In this document: piece by piece, positions 32,960-40,920 of the stretch | Layout: each line of letters opens with the position of its first letter | How positions within the stretch are numbered: position 1 is the first letter of the stretch | Assembly (NCBI RefSeq): GCF_028816475.1 | Contig: NZ_CP118247.1 | Span: 2,782,001 to 2,846,000, forward strand | Direction: 5' to 3' | DNA from: Devosia rhodophyticola | GTDB lineage: Bacteria > Pseudomonadota > Alphaproteobacteria > Rhizobiales > Devosiaceae | DNA length: 64,000 bases | The notes under the pieces: generated by a model | Told to the model about the DNA's origin: nothing | The model's input: only the letters and a program-made list of their open reading frames with translations | Database searches by the model: none | Position numbers and translations under genes: made by a program

Positions 32960-33356
32960 CGCGTTAGAATTCTCAACCCGATGCCGAACCGCCGCAAAGT
33001 CGGCATAGCACCAATCATGGCAAGGCCCCCGCTACCGCAACTTCCACCACAAGGCGGTGCATAATTTGATATATGCGTGACGGAGGTTAGGCGCAGGCCG
33101 TAGTGGTGCCAAGCGTTATCCTGAAGTTGCTTAAATCATTTCCTGAATTCCAATGGTTGCACTTTTAACCCCATCGTCGGATTTCAGTTTCATGGCTATT
33201 TCACACGCGGCGTCTTGCATGCGCGTGTCAGTCGTGGCGCGGTTCAATGGTCAAGATTTGATTGTTATTCTCAAAGTCTGGCCCTATCCATCCCCTTGCC
33301 ACCGCAGCGCGTAACCTGTTTGGTTCAAAGCATCGGTGGCCTGTCAGCAGGAGGGA
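32960..33356. other. 397-bp gap without a gene
   Basis: I see no supported coding frame, RNA motif or strong terminator here. A short open frame at 33215-33451 overlaps the end of the hydrolase gene and lacks a ribosome binding site. Confidence 0.5.
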
Positions 33357-34301
33357 TCAGGCGATGCTTTGCTGTGCCAGCCAGGTCAGAATTGCCTGGT
33401 TGGTTTCCTCCGGATTTTCCTCTTGGATCCAATGACCGCAATCGAGGCTGACGACGTCCACATTGGGCACGAAATCTGCCAGGTTTTCTGATTTCGGGAT
33501 CACATCCCTGTCGCCATATATCATGAGTGTGGGTTGATGGATGATGGGGTCGACGTTCGCCAGCAAGCTCCAGTTGCGGTCAAGGTTCCGATACCAGTTG
33601 ATGCCCCCCGTGAACCCGGCCTTTTCGAAGGCAGAGACGTAAACATCCAAGTCGCTGTCGCTCATCACGGGCTCGCCGAGGGGTGTTTCGGCTGTGGCGA
33701 GATTGATCATAGCCATGCCCGGCTCAGGCGCCCGGAGGGGCACGTTTTTCCGGTACAGGTTTCGAAGGAAGCGGAACGCATTCTGGTCCAGAATTGCGTC
33801 CGCAACGCCCGGTTGCCGGTTGAAATGAACAAAGTAATAGTCGCTGCCCAGGACCAGTTCCAGGAACTCGATCCAAGGTGTTTCGCCACGCTCCTGATAA
33901 GGCAGACTTAGATTGATCACTTTATTGACTCGTCCTGGATGCAGCAGGGTAAGCCCCCAAACGACTGCCGCCCCCCAGTCATGGCCGACAAAGATCGCAT
34001 TCTGGTATCCGTAATGATCGAGAAGGGCGACGAGATCGCCCGTAAGGTGTTCAATGTCATATTCCGTCACCTCGTCCGGGCGGGACGAGTTGCCATAGCC
34101 CCGCTGATTGGGAACAATAACATGGTAGCCCGCCGCGACGAGGGCGGGCACCTGATGGCGCCAGGAAAAGGCATGCTCAGGCCAGCCATGGCAGAGTATG
34201 ATCGGGTTTCCTGCATTTTGACGGCCTGCTTCAAACACTTCCAGTTCCACGCCGTTGACTGGAACAAGCGTCGGCTTGAGAAAATCGGTTGGGGTATGCA
34301 C
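33357..34301 (-). CDS. Alpha/beta hydrolase, epoxide-hydrolase group
   Basis: 314 residues from a GTG at 34301 with AAGGAAAAACA just upstream; the open frame runs further up but through the tandem repeat and operator. Fold motifs: HGWPEHAFSWRHQ (HGxP oxyanion motif of epoxide hydrolases), the nucleophile elbow GHDWGAAVVWG with Asp as nucleophile, a helical cap, GDRDVIPKSEN and the catalytic His in DCGHWIQEENPEE. An Asp nucleophile followed by W fits epoxide hydrolases or haloalkane dehalogenases; HGWPE favours the former. It is divergent from the WYL regulator at 34451 with a palindrome between them, so that regulator probably controls it. Confidence 0.88.
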   Translation of the reverse strand: MHTPTDFLKPTLVPVNGVELEVFEAGRQNAGNPIILCHGWPEHAFSWRHQVPALVAAGYHVIVPNQRGYGNSSRPDEVTEYDIEHLTGDLVALLDHYGYQNAIFVGHDWGAAVVWGLTLLHPGRVNKVINLSLPYQERGETPWIEFLELVLGSDYYFVHFNRQPGVADAILDQNAFRFLRNLYRKNVPLRAPEPGMAMINLATAETPLGEPVMSDSDLDVYVSAFEKAGFTGGINWYRNLDRNWSLLANVDPIIHQPTLMIYGDRDVIPKSENLADFVPNVDVVSLDCGHWIQEENPEETNQAILTWLAQQSIA

Positions 34302-34322
34302 TGTTTTTCCTTTTTTCGTTCC

Positions 34323-34354
34323 GAGCGTTCGAGCGTTCGAGCGTTCGAGCGTTC
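34323..34354. repeat. Four tandem copies of the octamer GAGCGTTC
   Basis: Four exact head-to-tail 8-bp units lie in the leader between the hydrolase start and the operator. Short tandem units of this kind change copy number by slippage and could tune promoter spacing or serve as repeated binding half-sites. Confidence 0.85.
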
Positions 34355-34408
34355 CGTTCCGGATCGAGATATTTCCGCCCCGGGGCTCATAGACATTGAC
34401 TAAAAGCC

Positions 34409-34433
34409 AATGGTGCCAAATGTTGGCACCATT
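34409..34433. promoter_or_regulatory. Palindromic operator between the hydrolase and the WYL regulator
   Basis: AATGGTGCCAA (34409-34419) and TTGGCACCATT (34423-34433) are exact 11-bp inverse complements with an ATG spacer. It ends 17 bp before the regulator start in a divergent intergenic region, the classic position for an autoregulating local repressor. Confidence 0.82.
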
Positions 34434-34450
34434 TAACGGTAACTTGTGGA

Positions 34451-35170
34451 ATGAGTGTTCGCCTTCGACATGAAGCCATCGTGCGCAGCCTTCGACGCAA
34501 CGGTACTTCGACGGTCGCCAACCTGGCGACGGAAGTTCGCGCATCCAGGCGCACAGTGTTGCGTGACATCAGCGCGCTGCGCGACGAGGGCTTTGTCATT
34601 CATTCCGAACCGGGCCGCGGCGGCGGCCTGCAACTTGATCCGCAATCGGTTCAGACCACGGCCCGGCTCTCGGTCGCCGAGGTCTTTGCGCTGCTCATCA
34701 GCGTTGCATCAATGCGGGCCGCCGGGAATTTGCCCTTTGCCGGCCTCGCCGATGCAGGGCTTGCCAAGATCGAAAAGGCCTTGCCGCCAGACAAGATGCG
34801 CGACCTGCGCCGCTTTCTGGGTTGCCTCTATGTGGGACAACTTTCACCGCTGGTGGACATATCGGATAGGGAAGCGATGGAACCTGCGCTTCTGCCGGCA
34901 TTCGAAAGCGCTTTCCTCCAACGGCAGTCCCTGGGTTTCCAGTACCGTGACGCAAAAGGTTCAGTAACCAGCAGAGTTGTTGAACCACAAGCCATGCTGA
35001 TCCTTCCTCCGCTATGGTACCTGGTGGCCTGGGATCCTGCGCGCACGGATTTCCGCCATTTTCGAATGGACCGTATCAGCAGACCGGAATGCATCCAGGG
35101 CGCGTCATTTCGCCGACGGCGTGTACAATTCGCAGATGGCGTCTCTCCGATCCGCGGTCTACCGCGCTGA
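34451..35170 (+). CDS. HTH/WYL-domain transcriptional regulator
   Basis: 239 residues. An N-terminal DeoR-type helix-turn-helix (about residues 10-60, TVANLATEVRASRRTVLRDI) precedes a WYL effector domain with the marker PLWYLVAWDPARTDFRHFRMDRIS. WYL regulators sense small ligands or nucleic acid and often control a neighbouring gene; here the divergent epoxide hydrolase is the likely target through the 34409-34433 palindrome. The C-terminus (ADGVSPIRGLPR) is a little shorter than usual, but no frameshift is evident. Confidence 0.9.
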   Translation: MSVRLRHEAIVRSLRRNGTSTVANLATEVRASRRTVLRDISALRDEGFVIHSEPGRGGGLQLDPQSVQTTARLSVAEVFALLISVASMRAAGNLPFAGLADAGLAKIEKALPPDKMRDLRRFLGCLYVGQLSPLVDISDREAMEPALLPAFESAFLQRQSLGFQYRDAKGSVTSRVVEPQAMLILPPLWYLVAWDPARTDFRHFRMDRISRPECIQGASFRRRRVQFADGVSPIRGLPR

Positions 35171-35230
35171 TGGCCCGCTCAGGCTCATGCAAGCCAACTT
35201 GAACGGCAGCTTTGGGAAACGCAGGCGCGG

Positions 35231-35335
35231 TGCAAAGGCCGGGGTGACACTGCGAGGGGGAGGGGTGGCACTGCGGAGGGTGGAATTGCTGACCATGTGT
35301 TCAAAATCTGTCGTGGGCGCCGTCAGTTTCAAGCG
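35231..35335. repeat. Dispersed intergenic repeat, copy B
   Basis: It carries GGCCGGGGTGACAC followed by a G-rich stretch and CAAAATCTGTCGTGGGC, similar in order to copy A at 32056-32260. It lies between the WYL regulator and the low-GC membrane genes. Confidence 0.5.
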
Positions 35336-35733
35336 CTGCCCCGATGCTTTAGCAGCTTATTGCTTAGGTAGTAGGCAATGCAGGCAAGATGCGCACCACC
35401 TGCAACTGGAATGAAAAGAAGAAGAATGACGAAATTGCCTAAAGGGTCACTGATGCTAAAGTAAATAACGCCAAGCGCAATAAATAAAATTGTTACGGCG
35501 ATGCCGATTGCGGCAATCAATTTGGATGTTTTGGGATTTTTATCAATTGATAGCCAAACAAAAATGAAAATTGTTGGAAATAAGAAAGGAATTACTATGA
35601 TGAGCGAAATCCAATACTGAAAAACGCCAAAAAAATCACCCCCTAGGGCCACATATATCATGACGAATGCAAATGCGATCAAAAGGCCCACCGACAATGT
35701 GGCGAATGCGCGTTCCAATTCTGTCTCCCTCAC
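35329..35733 (-). CDS. Small integral membrane protein of unknown function (low GC)
   Basis: 134 residues with four predicted membrane segments (about residues 12-32, 40-62, 72-95 and 98-122). The termini are short and charged (MRETELERA, LSNKLLKHRG). No catalytic or transport motif is recognisable. The DNA is clearly poorer in G+C than the surroundings, with many A-runs, which suggests acquisition by transfer. It starts 4 bp after the stop of another membrane gene (35738-36160) on the same strand, so the two probably form one operon. Confidence 0.6.
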   Translation of the reverse strand: MRETELERAFATLSVGLLIAFAFVMIYVALGGDFFGVFQYWISLIIVIPFLFPTIFIFVWLSIDKNPKTSKLIAAIGIAVTILFIALGVIYFSISDPLGNFVILLLFIPVAGGAHLACIAYYLSNKLLKHRGSA

Positions 35734-35737
35734 CGAT

Positions 35738-36160
35738 TTATGCCCATAATGTCAGAAATGCCCACAAGACTTTGAGCGCACCAACCGGGGTGGACATGCC
35801 GAAGGCCAAAAAGCCGATCACAGAGGCAATTGCCCACGTGACCCAGAAGAAGCGGAGGCGACTTGTCAAAAACCCGGCCATGCAAATGACTAGGTTAGTC
35901 GCAAAAAAGAAAATTCCTGGCACAAGGCCGCGAATTCCGAGGCCGAAGAGAATTGCAGGCAGAAATCCAACAAATATTGCTAACTCAACGAGCCTAATTG
36001 ATTTGTGCCTGGGTGACATTTCTCTGAAAAGAGCGATGGTAGATTTTCCAGGCAACATCAAATTGGACAGTTCGACATTTGGGAATGGTTCTTTTTGTTC
36101 ATGGTTCTCGCGCTCGTCTTGGAATTTGACGCAGAAAGTTCGGCCAGGGACGTTCAGCAA
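35738..36160 (-). CDS. Membrane protein of unknown function (low GC), start uncertain
   Basis: Up to 140 residues from a TTG at 36160; an ATG at 36058 (MLPGKSTIALF) is an alternative and would give about 106 residues. A hydrophilic N-terminal part of about 50 residues is followed by three or four membrane segments (LVELAIFVGFLPAILFGLG, LVPGIFFFATNLVICMAGFL, FFWVTWAIASVIGFLAFGM, LKVLWAFLTLWA). No family recognised. It shares the low-GC composition of its partner at 35329-35733, and both lie in the repeat-rich accessory region. Confidence 0.55.
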   Translation of the reverse strand: MLNVPGRTFCVKFQDERENHEQKEPFPNVELSNLMLPGKSTIALFREMSPRHKSIRLVELAIFVGFLPAILFGLGIRGLVPGIFFFATNLVICMAGFLTSRLRFFWVTWAIASVIGFLAFGMSTPVGALKVLWAFLTLWA

Positions 36161-36401
36161 CAGTTACTACTAATCGGGCCAACCCGGAGATTATGGTGCG
36201 ACGATTTTGTTTCTTTGAGTTAACAGAAGCTCGTGTCGAGGCGCTGGCCGTGAACGAACGTCGGATATGGCGTGGGAAACGGACTGTCCGCGTTCAGCTA
36301 GCAGGTCAATGAAAGCAGATATTGGCGAGCCATTGTGCGGCCGCACCAATGTCGTCCTCTTCCGGGTTCCGGTTGCGTCGCAAACCGTTTACAGCAGAAA
36401 C

Positions 36402-37664
36402 ATGTTTGATTTCCTCCGCAGCAATGTCCATTTTTTTCGCGAAAACGCCCGCTGGATCAGCGGCGGCTTTCTTCTCACCCTCTTCTCTTCCTTCGGGCAG
36501 ACCTTTTTTATTGGCCTGTCGGGCAATGATTTGCGCGACACCTTCGGGCTTTCGGGTGGCGCGTTTGGCGGGATCTATATGCTTGCCACGCTGGCCAGTG
36601 CGGCGACACTGCCTTGGCTCGGTCGTTCGCTCGACGTTATGCCCGGCTGGAAAGTCGTGCGATTTACCATGCCGGCATTGGCGTTTGCCTGCGTATTGCT
36701 CGCGGTAGCGCCGAACCTGCTGCTTTTGACCGCCGCGCTTTATCTGCTGCGTCTATTCGGGCAGGGAATGATGACTGAGACCGCCTTTACCGAGACCGGG
36801 CGCTGGTTTGTTGCCAATCGGGGTCGCGCAATGGCGCTTGTCGTCATTGGTCAGCAGGCCGGCTCGGCGCTGCTGCCAGCGCTCGTTGTGCTGGTTGCCG
36901 TGATGACTGGCGACTGGCGGATCAGTTGGTACCTGTCGGCGGCACTGGTGCTACTGGTTGGTCTGCCGGTCATCATCACACTCATTCGGGTGGAACGCAC
37001 ACCGAGATCAACCGATCCGAAGGTTTTGCCAGAGCGGACCGCACGAGACTGGACACGAAGCGAAGTGCTCCGCGATCCTATGCTCTATCTGCTGCTTTCA
37101 GGCACGTTGGCGCCTGCGTTCATCGGCACCTCCATCCTCTTTCACCAAGGCTATCTCGTTGCACTGCGCGGCTATGATCCATTGGCGTTCGCGATCGGCT
37201 TTCCCATCATGTCTGTAACGACGGTTGTTTTCGGGTTGGTTTGCGGCCATCTGGTTGACCGGTTGGGTTCGCTCAAGCTGCTGCCGATTGTTCTTCTGCC
37301 ACTGGCTGTTGCGTCCCTGGCTGTCGGGCTGGTCGAGCCTGTGTGGGGTGTTTATGCCTTCATGCTGCTTTTGGGGGTGAGCAACGGTTTCACCTCAACG
37401 TTGCTGGGGGCCCTCTGGCCCGAAGTCTATGGTCTCGCCAATCTTGGCGGCATTCGCGCCATCGTCGTCTCAGGCGGCGTGCTGGCTTCTGCACTGGGGC
37501 CAGGCATCACCGGAGCGTTGATTGATCTGAACATTTCCCTGCCAAATCAGATGCTATGGATGGCTGCCTGGTGCATTCTGGCTTCCCTCGTTCTGGCCTA
37601 TGCGGCCAAGCGAATACGCTTGCGCGAGACAGAAGTGCTGGCCACAATCCGGACTGATCCCTAG
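36402..37664 (+). CDS. MFS transporter
   Basis: 420 residues from ATG 36402 (MFDFLRSNVHFFRENARW); an upstream extension of the open frame is not supported. Twelve membrane segments are predicted with a cytoplasmic loop in the middle (about residues 195-225). Motif-A-like sequence WLGRSLDVMPGWKV follows segment 2, and GHLVDRLGSLKLL follows segment 8. GLSGGAFGGIYMLATLAS and FGQGMMTETAFTETGRWFVANRGRA resemble MFS members of unassigned substrate. No regulator or enzyme next to it hints at the cargo. Confidence 0.9.
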   Translation: MFDFLRSNVHFFRENARWISGGFLLTLFSSFGQTFFIGLSGNDLRDTFGLSGGAFGGIYMLATLASAATLPWLGRSLDVMPGWKVVRFTMPALAFACVLLAVAPNLLLLTAALYLLRLFGQGMMTETAFTETGRWFVANRGRAMALVVIGQQAGSALLPALVVLVAVMTGDWRISWYLSAALVLLVGLPVIITLIRVERTPRSTDPKVLPERTARDWTRSEVLRDPMLYLLLSGTLAPAFIGTSILFHQGYLVALRGYDPLAFAIGFPIMSVTTVVFGLVCGHLVDRLGSLKLLPIVLLPLAVASLAVGLVEPVWGVYAFMLLLGVSNGFTSTLLGALWPEVYGLANLGGIRAIVVSGGVLASALGPGITGALIDLNISLPNQMLWMAAWCILASLVLAYAAKRIRLRETEVLATIRTDP

Positions 37665-37715
37665 AATTCGCCCTGGCCGCTTGAATATCCGGGTGCTGCT
37701 GCGCTTGGCGTAGCC

Positions 37716-37795
37716 TTCACCAGTCCATGGCGTGTCGCCTAACTCACCATGTCATTCAGGCGTAGGCCGGGGTGACACGGCGAGGGAAGGTTGTT
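37716..37795. repeat. Dispersed intergenic repeat, copy C
   Basis: TTCACCAGTCCATGGCGTGTC and the following GCCTAACTCACCATGTCATTC align to copy A at 32056, with a 12-base block absent here. GGCGTAGGCCGGGGTGACAC links it to copies A and B. It lies between the MFS gene and ybjQ. Confidence 0.65.
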
Positions 37796-37816
37796 CGATC
37801 GACCGGGTGGGCAAGA

Positions 37817-38134
37817 TTAGAGTTTTACGGCGGTGCCGGAGGCGGAGACCATCAGCATGGAGCCGCCTTGCCCCACCACTTCGTAATCGATGTCGATGCC
37901 GATGATCGCATCGGCGCCGCGCTCGCGAGCCTGGGCTTCAAGCTCGGCAAAGGCCTGTTCGCGGGCCTGACCCAGCGTGCGCTCATAGGCACCAGCGCGA
38001 CCGCCGACGATGTCGCGAATATTGGCAAACAGGTCCTTGAAAATATTGGCGCCGACAATGACTTCGCCGGTGACAATGCCGAGATATTCGCGCACGGGAT
38101 GATTTTCGATGGTGGGGGTGGTGGTGATGATCAT
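37817..38134 (-). CDS. ybjQ: YbjQ/UPF0145 family protein
   Basis: 105 residues, the usual length of the family. Typical sequence: [39 protein letters not shown], and the C-terminal [20 protein letters not shown]. Members form pentameric beta-rich assemblies once annotated as heavy-metal binding; the biological role is not established. It lies 102 bp downstream of the dmeF metal exporter on the same strand and could be cotranscribed with it. Confidence 0.92.
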   Translation of the reverse strand: MIITTTPTIENHPVREYLGIVTGEVIVGANIFKDLFANIRDIVGGRAGAYERTLGQAREQAFAELEAQARERGADAIIGIDIDYEVVGQGGSMLMVSASGTAVKL

Positions 38135-38235
38135 TGAGCGTCCGGACCTGAAGTAGGATAAGGTCCGATGATGCTATCAAGATATTGTATGGACAAGCTT
38201 AATGTCTGACAGGGCGCACCCAGGTCAGGTTGCGG

Positions 38236-39246
38236 TCAATGGTCGGCGATGGTCGATTGTGCAAAGCGGATATTAGCGCTTCTGAGGGCGGGTAAATGCT
38301 CAAAAAGCTCCTGTTCCACGGCGGCAGTCAATTTATTGGCATCCGCCAGCGGCAGAGAATTACTGGCCGATATGGCCAGTTCGACGTGCAATTGGTGTCC
38401 GATCCAGCGCGCCTTGGCGTCGGCCACGGCGTTGACGCCCTCGACATGTTTGGCGGCATGGTAAATCTCATCGATCACGCCCGGCTCAACGCCATCCAGC
38501 ATGCGTGTCAACACGGACCGAGCCGACTGCCACACAATTGCGAAAATCGCCAGGGTGATCAGTAGGCCAATGATCGGGTCAGCAAGGGGAAAGCCAAACC
38601 AGACGCCAACAGCGCCCAGAACCACCGCCAGGCTAGTCAGGCCGTCGGTGCGGGCGTGATAGCCATCGGCGATAAGCGCAGCACTGTTGATTTCCCGACC
38701 AACGCGAATGCGGAAGACGGCAACGATCTCATTGCCCAGAAACCCGATGATTCCGGCGGCAACAACCCAGCCAAGGTGCTGGACCATCTGCGGATGGAAC
38801 AGACGATCTATGGCTTCATAACCAGCGACCAGCGCGCTGAAGAGAATAATCAGCACAATGATGATTCCGGCGAGATCTTCTGTGCGGCCAAGTCCATAGG
38901 TGAAGGTCTTACTGGGCTTTCGACGCGCCAGGACAAAGGCGATCCAGAGCGGGATGGCTGTGGCGGCATCCCCGATATTATGGATTGTGTCCGCCAGCAG
39001 CGCGACGCTGCCTGAAATGATCACAACGCCAATCTGCATGAGTGCCGTCACGGCGAGAATGACGAATGACCATTTGATTGCCCATATTCCGCGCGTCGTG
39101 GTGGCAATGGTTGCGTCAATCACGCCGTGGGTGTGTCCGTGGCCGCTGCCATTGTCGTCATGGTGATGGTGGTGGTGCCCATGATCATCGTGGTGCGCGC
39201 CAAAGCCGAACCATTGCGCAATTTTTGAAAAGGGGGAGGTGCTCAC
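38236..39246 (-). CDS. dmeF: Cation diffusion facilitator, DmeF-like Co/Ni exporter
   Basis: 336 residues from a GTG at 39246 that overlaps the stop of dmeR by 4 bases. The N-terminus carries a metal-binding His/Asp-rich stretch (GAHHDDHGHHHHHHDD, then GHGHTHG). Six membrane segments follow; segment 2 has the metal site LLADTIHNIGDA and segment 5 has DGYHARTDGL. A cytoplasmic ferredoxin-like domain ends the protein. The combination of a His-rich CDF exporter with a CsoR/RcnR-type regulator matches the dmeRF operon of rhizobia, which exports Co2+ and Ni2+. The metal is inferred from that parallel. Confidence 0.88.
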   Translation of the reverse strand: MSTSPFSKIAQWFGFGAHHDDHGHHHHHHDDNGSGHGHTHGVIDATIATTTRGIWAIKWSFVILAVTALMQIGVVIISGSVALLADTIHNIGDAATAIPLWIAFVLARRKPSKTFTYGLGRTEDLAGIIIVLIILFSALVAGYEAIDRLFHPQMVQHLGWVVAAGIIGFLGNEIVAVFRIRVGREINSAALIADGYHARTDGLTSLAVVLGAVGVWFGFPLADPIIGLLITLAIFAIVWQSARSVLTRMLDGVEPGVIDEIYHAAKHVEGVNAVADAKARWIGHQLHVELAISASNSLPLADANKLTAAVEQELFEHLPALRSANIRFAQSTIADH

Positions 39247-39500
39247 AAGTATTTCGCCAATTGTTTTAATTCTGCCAGCGCCGCGCGCGATGCGCTGTCT
39301 TCGCCTTCCAGGCAATGTTCAATGTGATCATGGATCAGCTCACGCTTTGCGTTGCTGATGGCGCTTTCGACGGCGTGAAGTTGCTGGGCCAGATCAAGAC
39401 AGGGGCGCTCCTGCTCGATCATGCCGATAACGGCCAGCAAATGACCGTTTGCGCGCTTCAATCGTTTCAGGATCGCTTTGTGGGAGGTGTGTTTTTCCAT
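39243..39500 (-). CDS. dmeR: CsoR/RcnR-family metal-sensing repressor, DmeR-like
   Basis: 85 residues, DUF156 fold. Conserved pattern: N-terminal MEKHTSHKAILKRLKRANGHL (His4 and His7 region), IEQERPCLDLAQQLHAVESAI with the Cys of the metal site, and KRELIHDHIEHCLEG with the His and Cys ligands. RcnR/DmeR-type proteins bind Ni2+ or Co2+ through the N-terminal amine, His and Cys, and then release the operator. It is translationally coupled to dmeF. A long inverted repeat directly upstream (39502-39533) is the likely operator. Confidence 0.9.
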   Translation of the reverse strand: MEKHTSHKAILKRLKRANGHLLAVIGMIEQERPCLDLAQQLHAVESAISNAKRELIHDHIEHCLEGEDSASRAALAELKQLAKYL

Positions 39501-39501
39501 T

Positions 39502-39533
39502 TACTTATCCTATCCCCCTGGACAGGATAAGTA
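39502..39533. promoter_or_regulatory. Operator upstream of dmeRF
   Basis: TACTTATCCTATCC (39502-39515) and GGACAGGATAAGTA (39520-39533) are inverse complements at 13 of 14 positions around CCCT. The TACT/AGTA ends with a C-rich centre recall RcnR-type sites. It begins 2 bp before the dmeR start codon, so a bound repressor would block the operon. Confidence 0.82.
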
Positions 39534-39691
39534 TAGGTGCCTGTGTCGGTCGGCGCGCTGAAACCTGTCTGGCGCTTTGGGTCGATCCTGCCTCAATACA
39601 CGTTGGCAGCTCGGGGCTATTTTTTGGCACTTTGCAGCAAGCGGCACAATTAGAAGGAGGGCATTTTGCGGTTTTTGAAAGGAGAACTGAA

Positions 39692-40108
39692 ATGTCCGTT
39701 CGCAAGAATAGCCAGGTGGAAATTGCGACCCGGTTCATCGACATTGTCTGGAACGGTTCCGATGCGACCAAAATTGATGATTTTATCAGCACCGACTTTG
39801 TCGATCATGCCTATGATCCGCGTGACGCCGATGGCCATAAGGCCATGGTGACAAAGCTGGGCAGCGTGTTGCCCGATGCGCGTTGGACCATTGACCGAGT
39901 GGTGGGGATGGACGACCAGGTTATGGTTGAATTGACGTTGACCGGAACGCATCAAGGCGTGTTCGCGGGCATAGCGCCGCATGGAAATGCAATAAAAGTT
40001 CGTGGCTATCGCACGTTTGTATTTTCGGACGACAAGATATGCGCGCATCATGCCTTGCTGGACACGCACACGCTGATGCAGCAAATGTCTGGAACCAGAG
40101 TAGCCTGA
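39692..40108 (+). CDS. SnoaL-like polyketide-cyclase-fold protein
   Basis: 138 residues from ATG 39692 with AAAGGAGA upstream. The NTF2/SnoaL pattern is clear: ATRFIDIVWNGSDATKIDDFI at the N-terminus, STDFVDHAYDPRDADGHKAM, then DDQVMVELTLTGTHQG and KVRGYRTFVFSDDKICAHHAL. The family includes cyclases and ligand-binding proteins; the substrate cannot be predicted. An AraC-family regulator starts 8 bp after its stop, so the two are cotranscribed. Confidence 0.88.
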   Translation: MSVRKNSQVEIATRFIDIVWNGSDATKIDDFISTDFVDHAYDPRDADGHKAMVTKLGSVLPDARWTIDRVVGMDDQVMVELTLTGTHQGVFAGIAPHGNAIKVRGYRTFVFSDDKICAHHALLDTHTLMQQMSGTRVA

Positions 40109-40116
40109 CCACGACC

Positions 40117-40887
40117 ATGCATATCGGATCGAACGCATTTTACCGCATATTCGAAGAATCGTTTGCCACTGGCGAACGATCATTCGATGCGGACTATCTG
40201 CTGTTCGCCTCGCGCGGCGCCTTCGTTCTGGAAAACAAGCGGCGGCAATGGCTGTTGCCGCCGCAGCGAGCCGCCCTTATCGCTTGCGGGACGTCGATTT
40301 CGGTGAGTAGCAAAGGTCCGGCGACCTCGTCATCAATCCTGTTTCGCAATGATGAGCTGGGGCTGACAGAAGGCGAACTTCGAGTCTTTGTGATGTCCGA
40401 TTTGGCGCGGCTCATGGTTGCGCAGGCCATGCGGTGGGGCGGAGCGACAGAACCGTCAAATGATCAGGCCCATTTTTTCCATGCTTTGGCGTCCGTCGTT
40501 GCAGAACTTTCGTTGATCCAACTCAATACATGGTTGCCACGTCCTTCATCGTCGGGCCTCGCGAAAGCCATCGCCGTGGGGCTGGCCGATCTGGGCCGCA
40601 ACATCGGGTTTGGTCAATTGGCGCAATCCGGTGCGGTTTCGGAACGAACCCTGGCACGGCTGTTTCGGCGGGAACTTGGCATGACATGGACTGAGTTTCG
40701 CCACCGGGCACGGATGATCAAGGCCATGGAAGCGCTGGCGCAGGAAAGCGTTACCGAAGCCGGATTTCAGGTGGGCTTTGAAAGCACCAGTGCTTTCATC
40801 AGGGCGTTCAAGGCTTTTAGCGGCCAGACGCCCAATGCGTTCAAACGCAGTGTGGTCAACTCACCACGCCACGCCAGATCCCCATAA
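40117..40887 (+). CDS. AraC-family transcriptional regulator
   Basis: 256 residues from ATG 40117. An N-terminal cupin-like sensor region (residues 1-110, ending about SSSILFRNDELG) precedes two helix-turn-helix motifs: LGRNIGFGQLAQSGAVSERT with LARLFRRELGM, and VTEAGFQVGFESTSAFIRAF with KAFSGQTPNAFKR. It belongs to the group of AraC proteins of about 250-260 residues with RmlC-like sensors. It lies 8 bp behind the SnoaL-like gene, and that gene is its probable target or functional partner. Effector unknown. Confidence 0.9.
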   Translation: MHIGSNAFYRIFEESFATGERSFDADYLLFASRGAFVLENKRRQWLLPPQRAALIACGTSISVSSKGPATSSSILFRNDELGLTEGELRVFVMSDLARLMVAQAMRWGGATEPSNDQAHFFHALASVVAELSLIQLNTWLPRPSSSGLAKAIAVGLADLGRNIGFGQLAQSGAVSERTLARLFRRELGMTWTEFRHRARMIKAMEALAQESVTEAGFQVGFESTSAFIRAFKAFSGQTPNAFKRSVVNSPRHARSP

Positions 40888-40920
40888 AAGTGCTGGCTGG
40901 TCGCGTTATTCGATAAGGCG

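Noticed and set aside
36267..36401. Upstream extension of the MFS gene
   Set aside because: The extension is hydrophilic and without a ribosome binding site; the transporter starts at MFDFLRS (36402).
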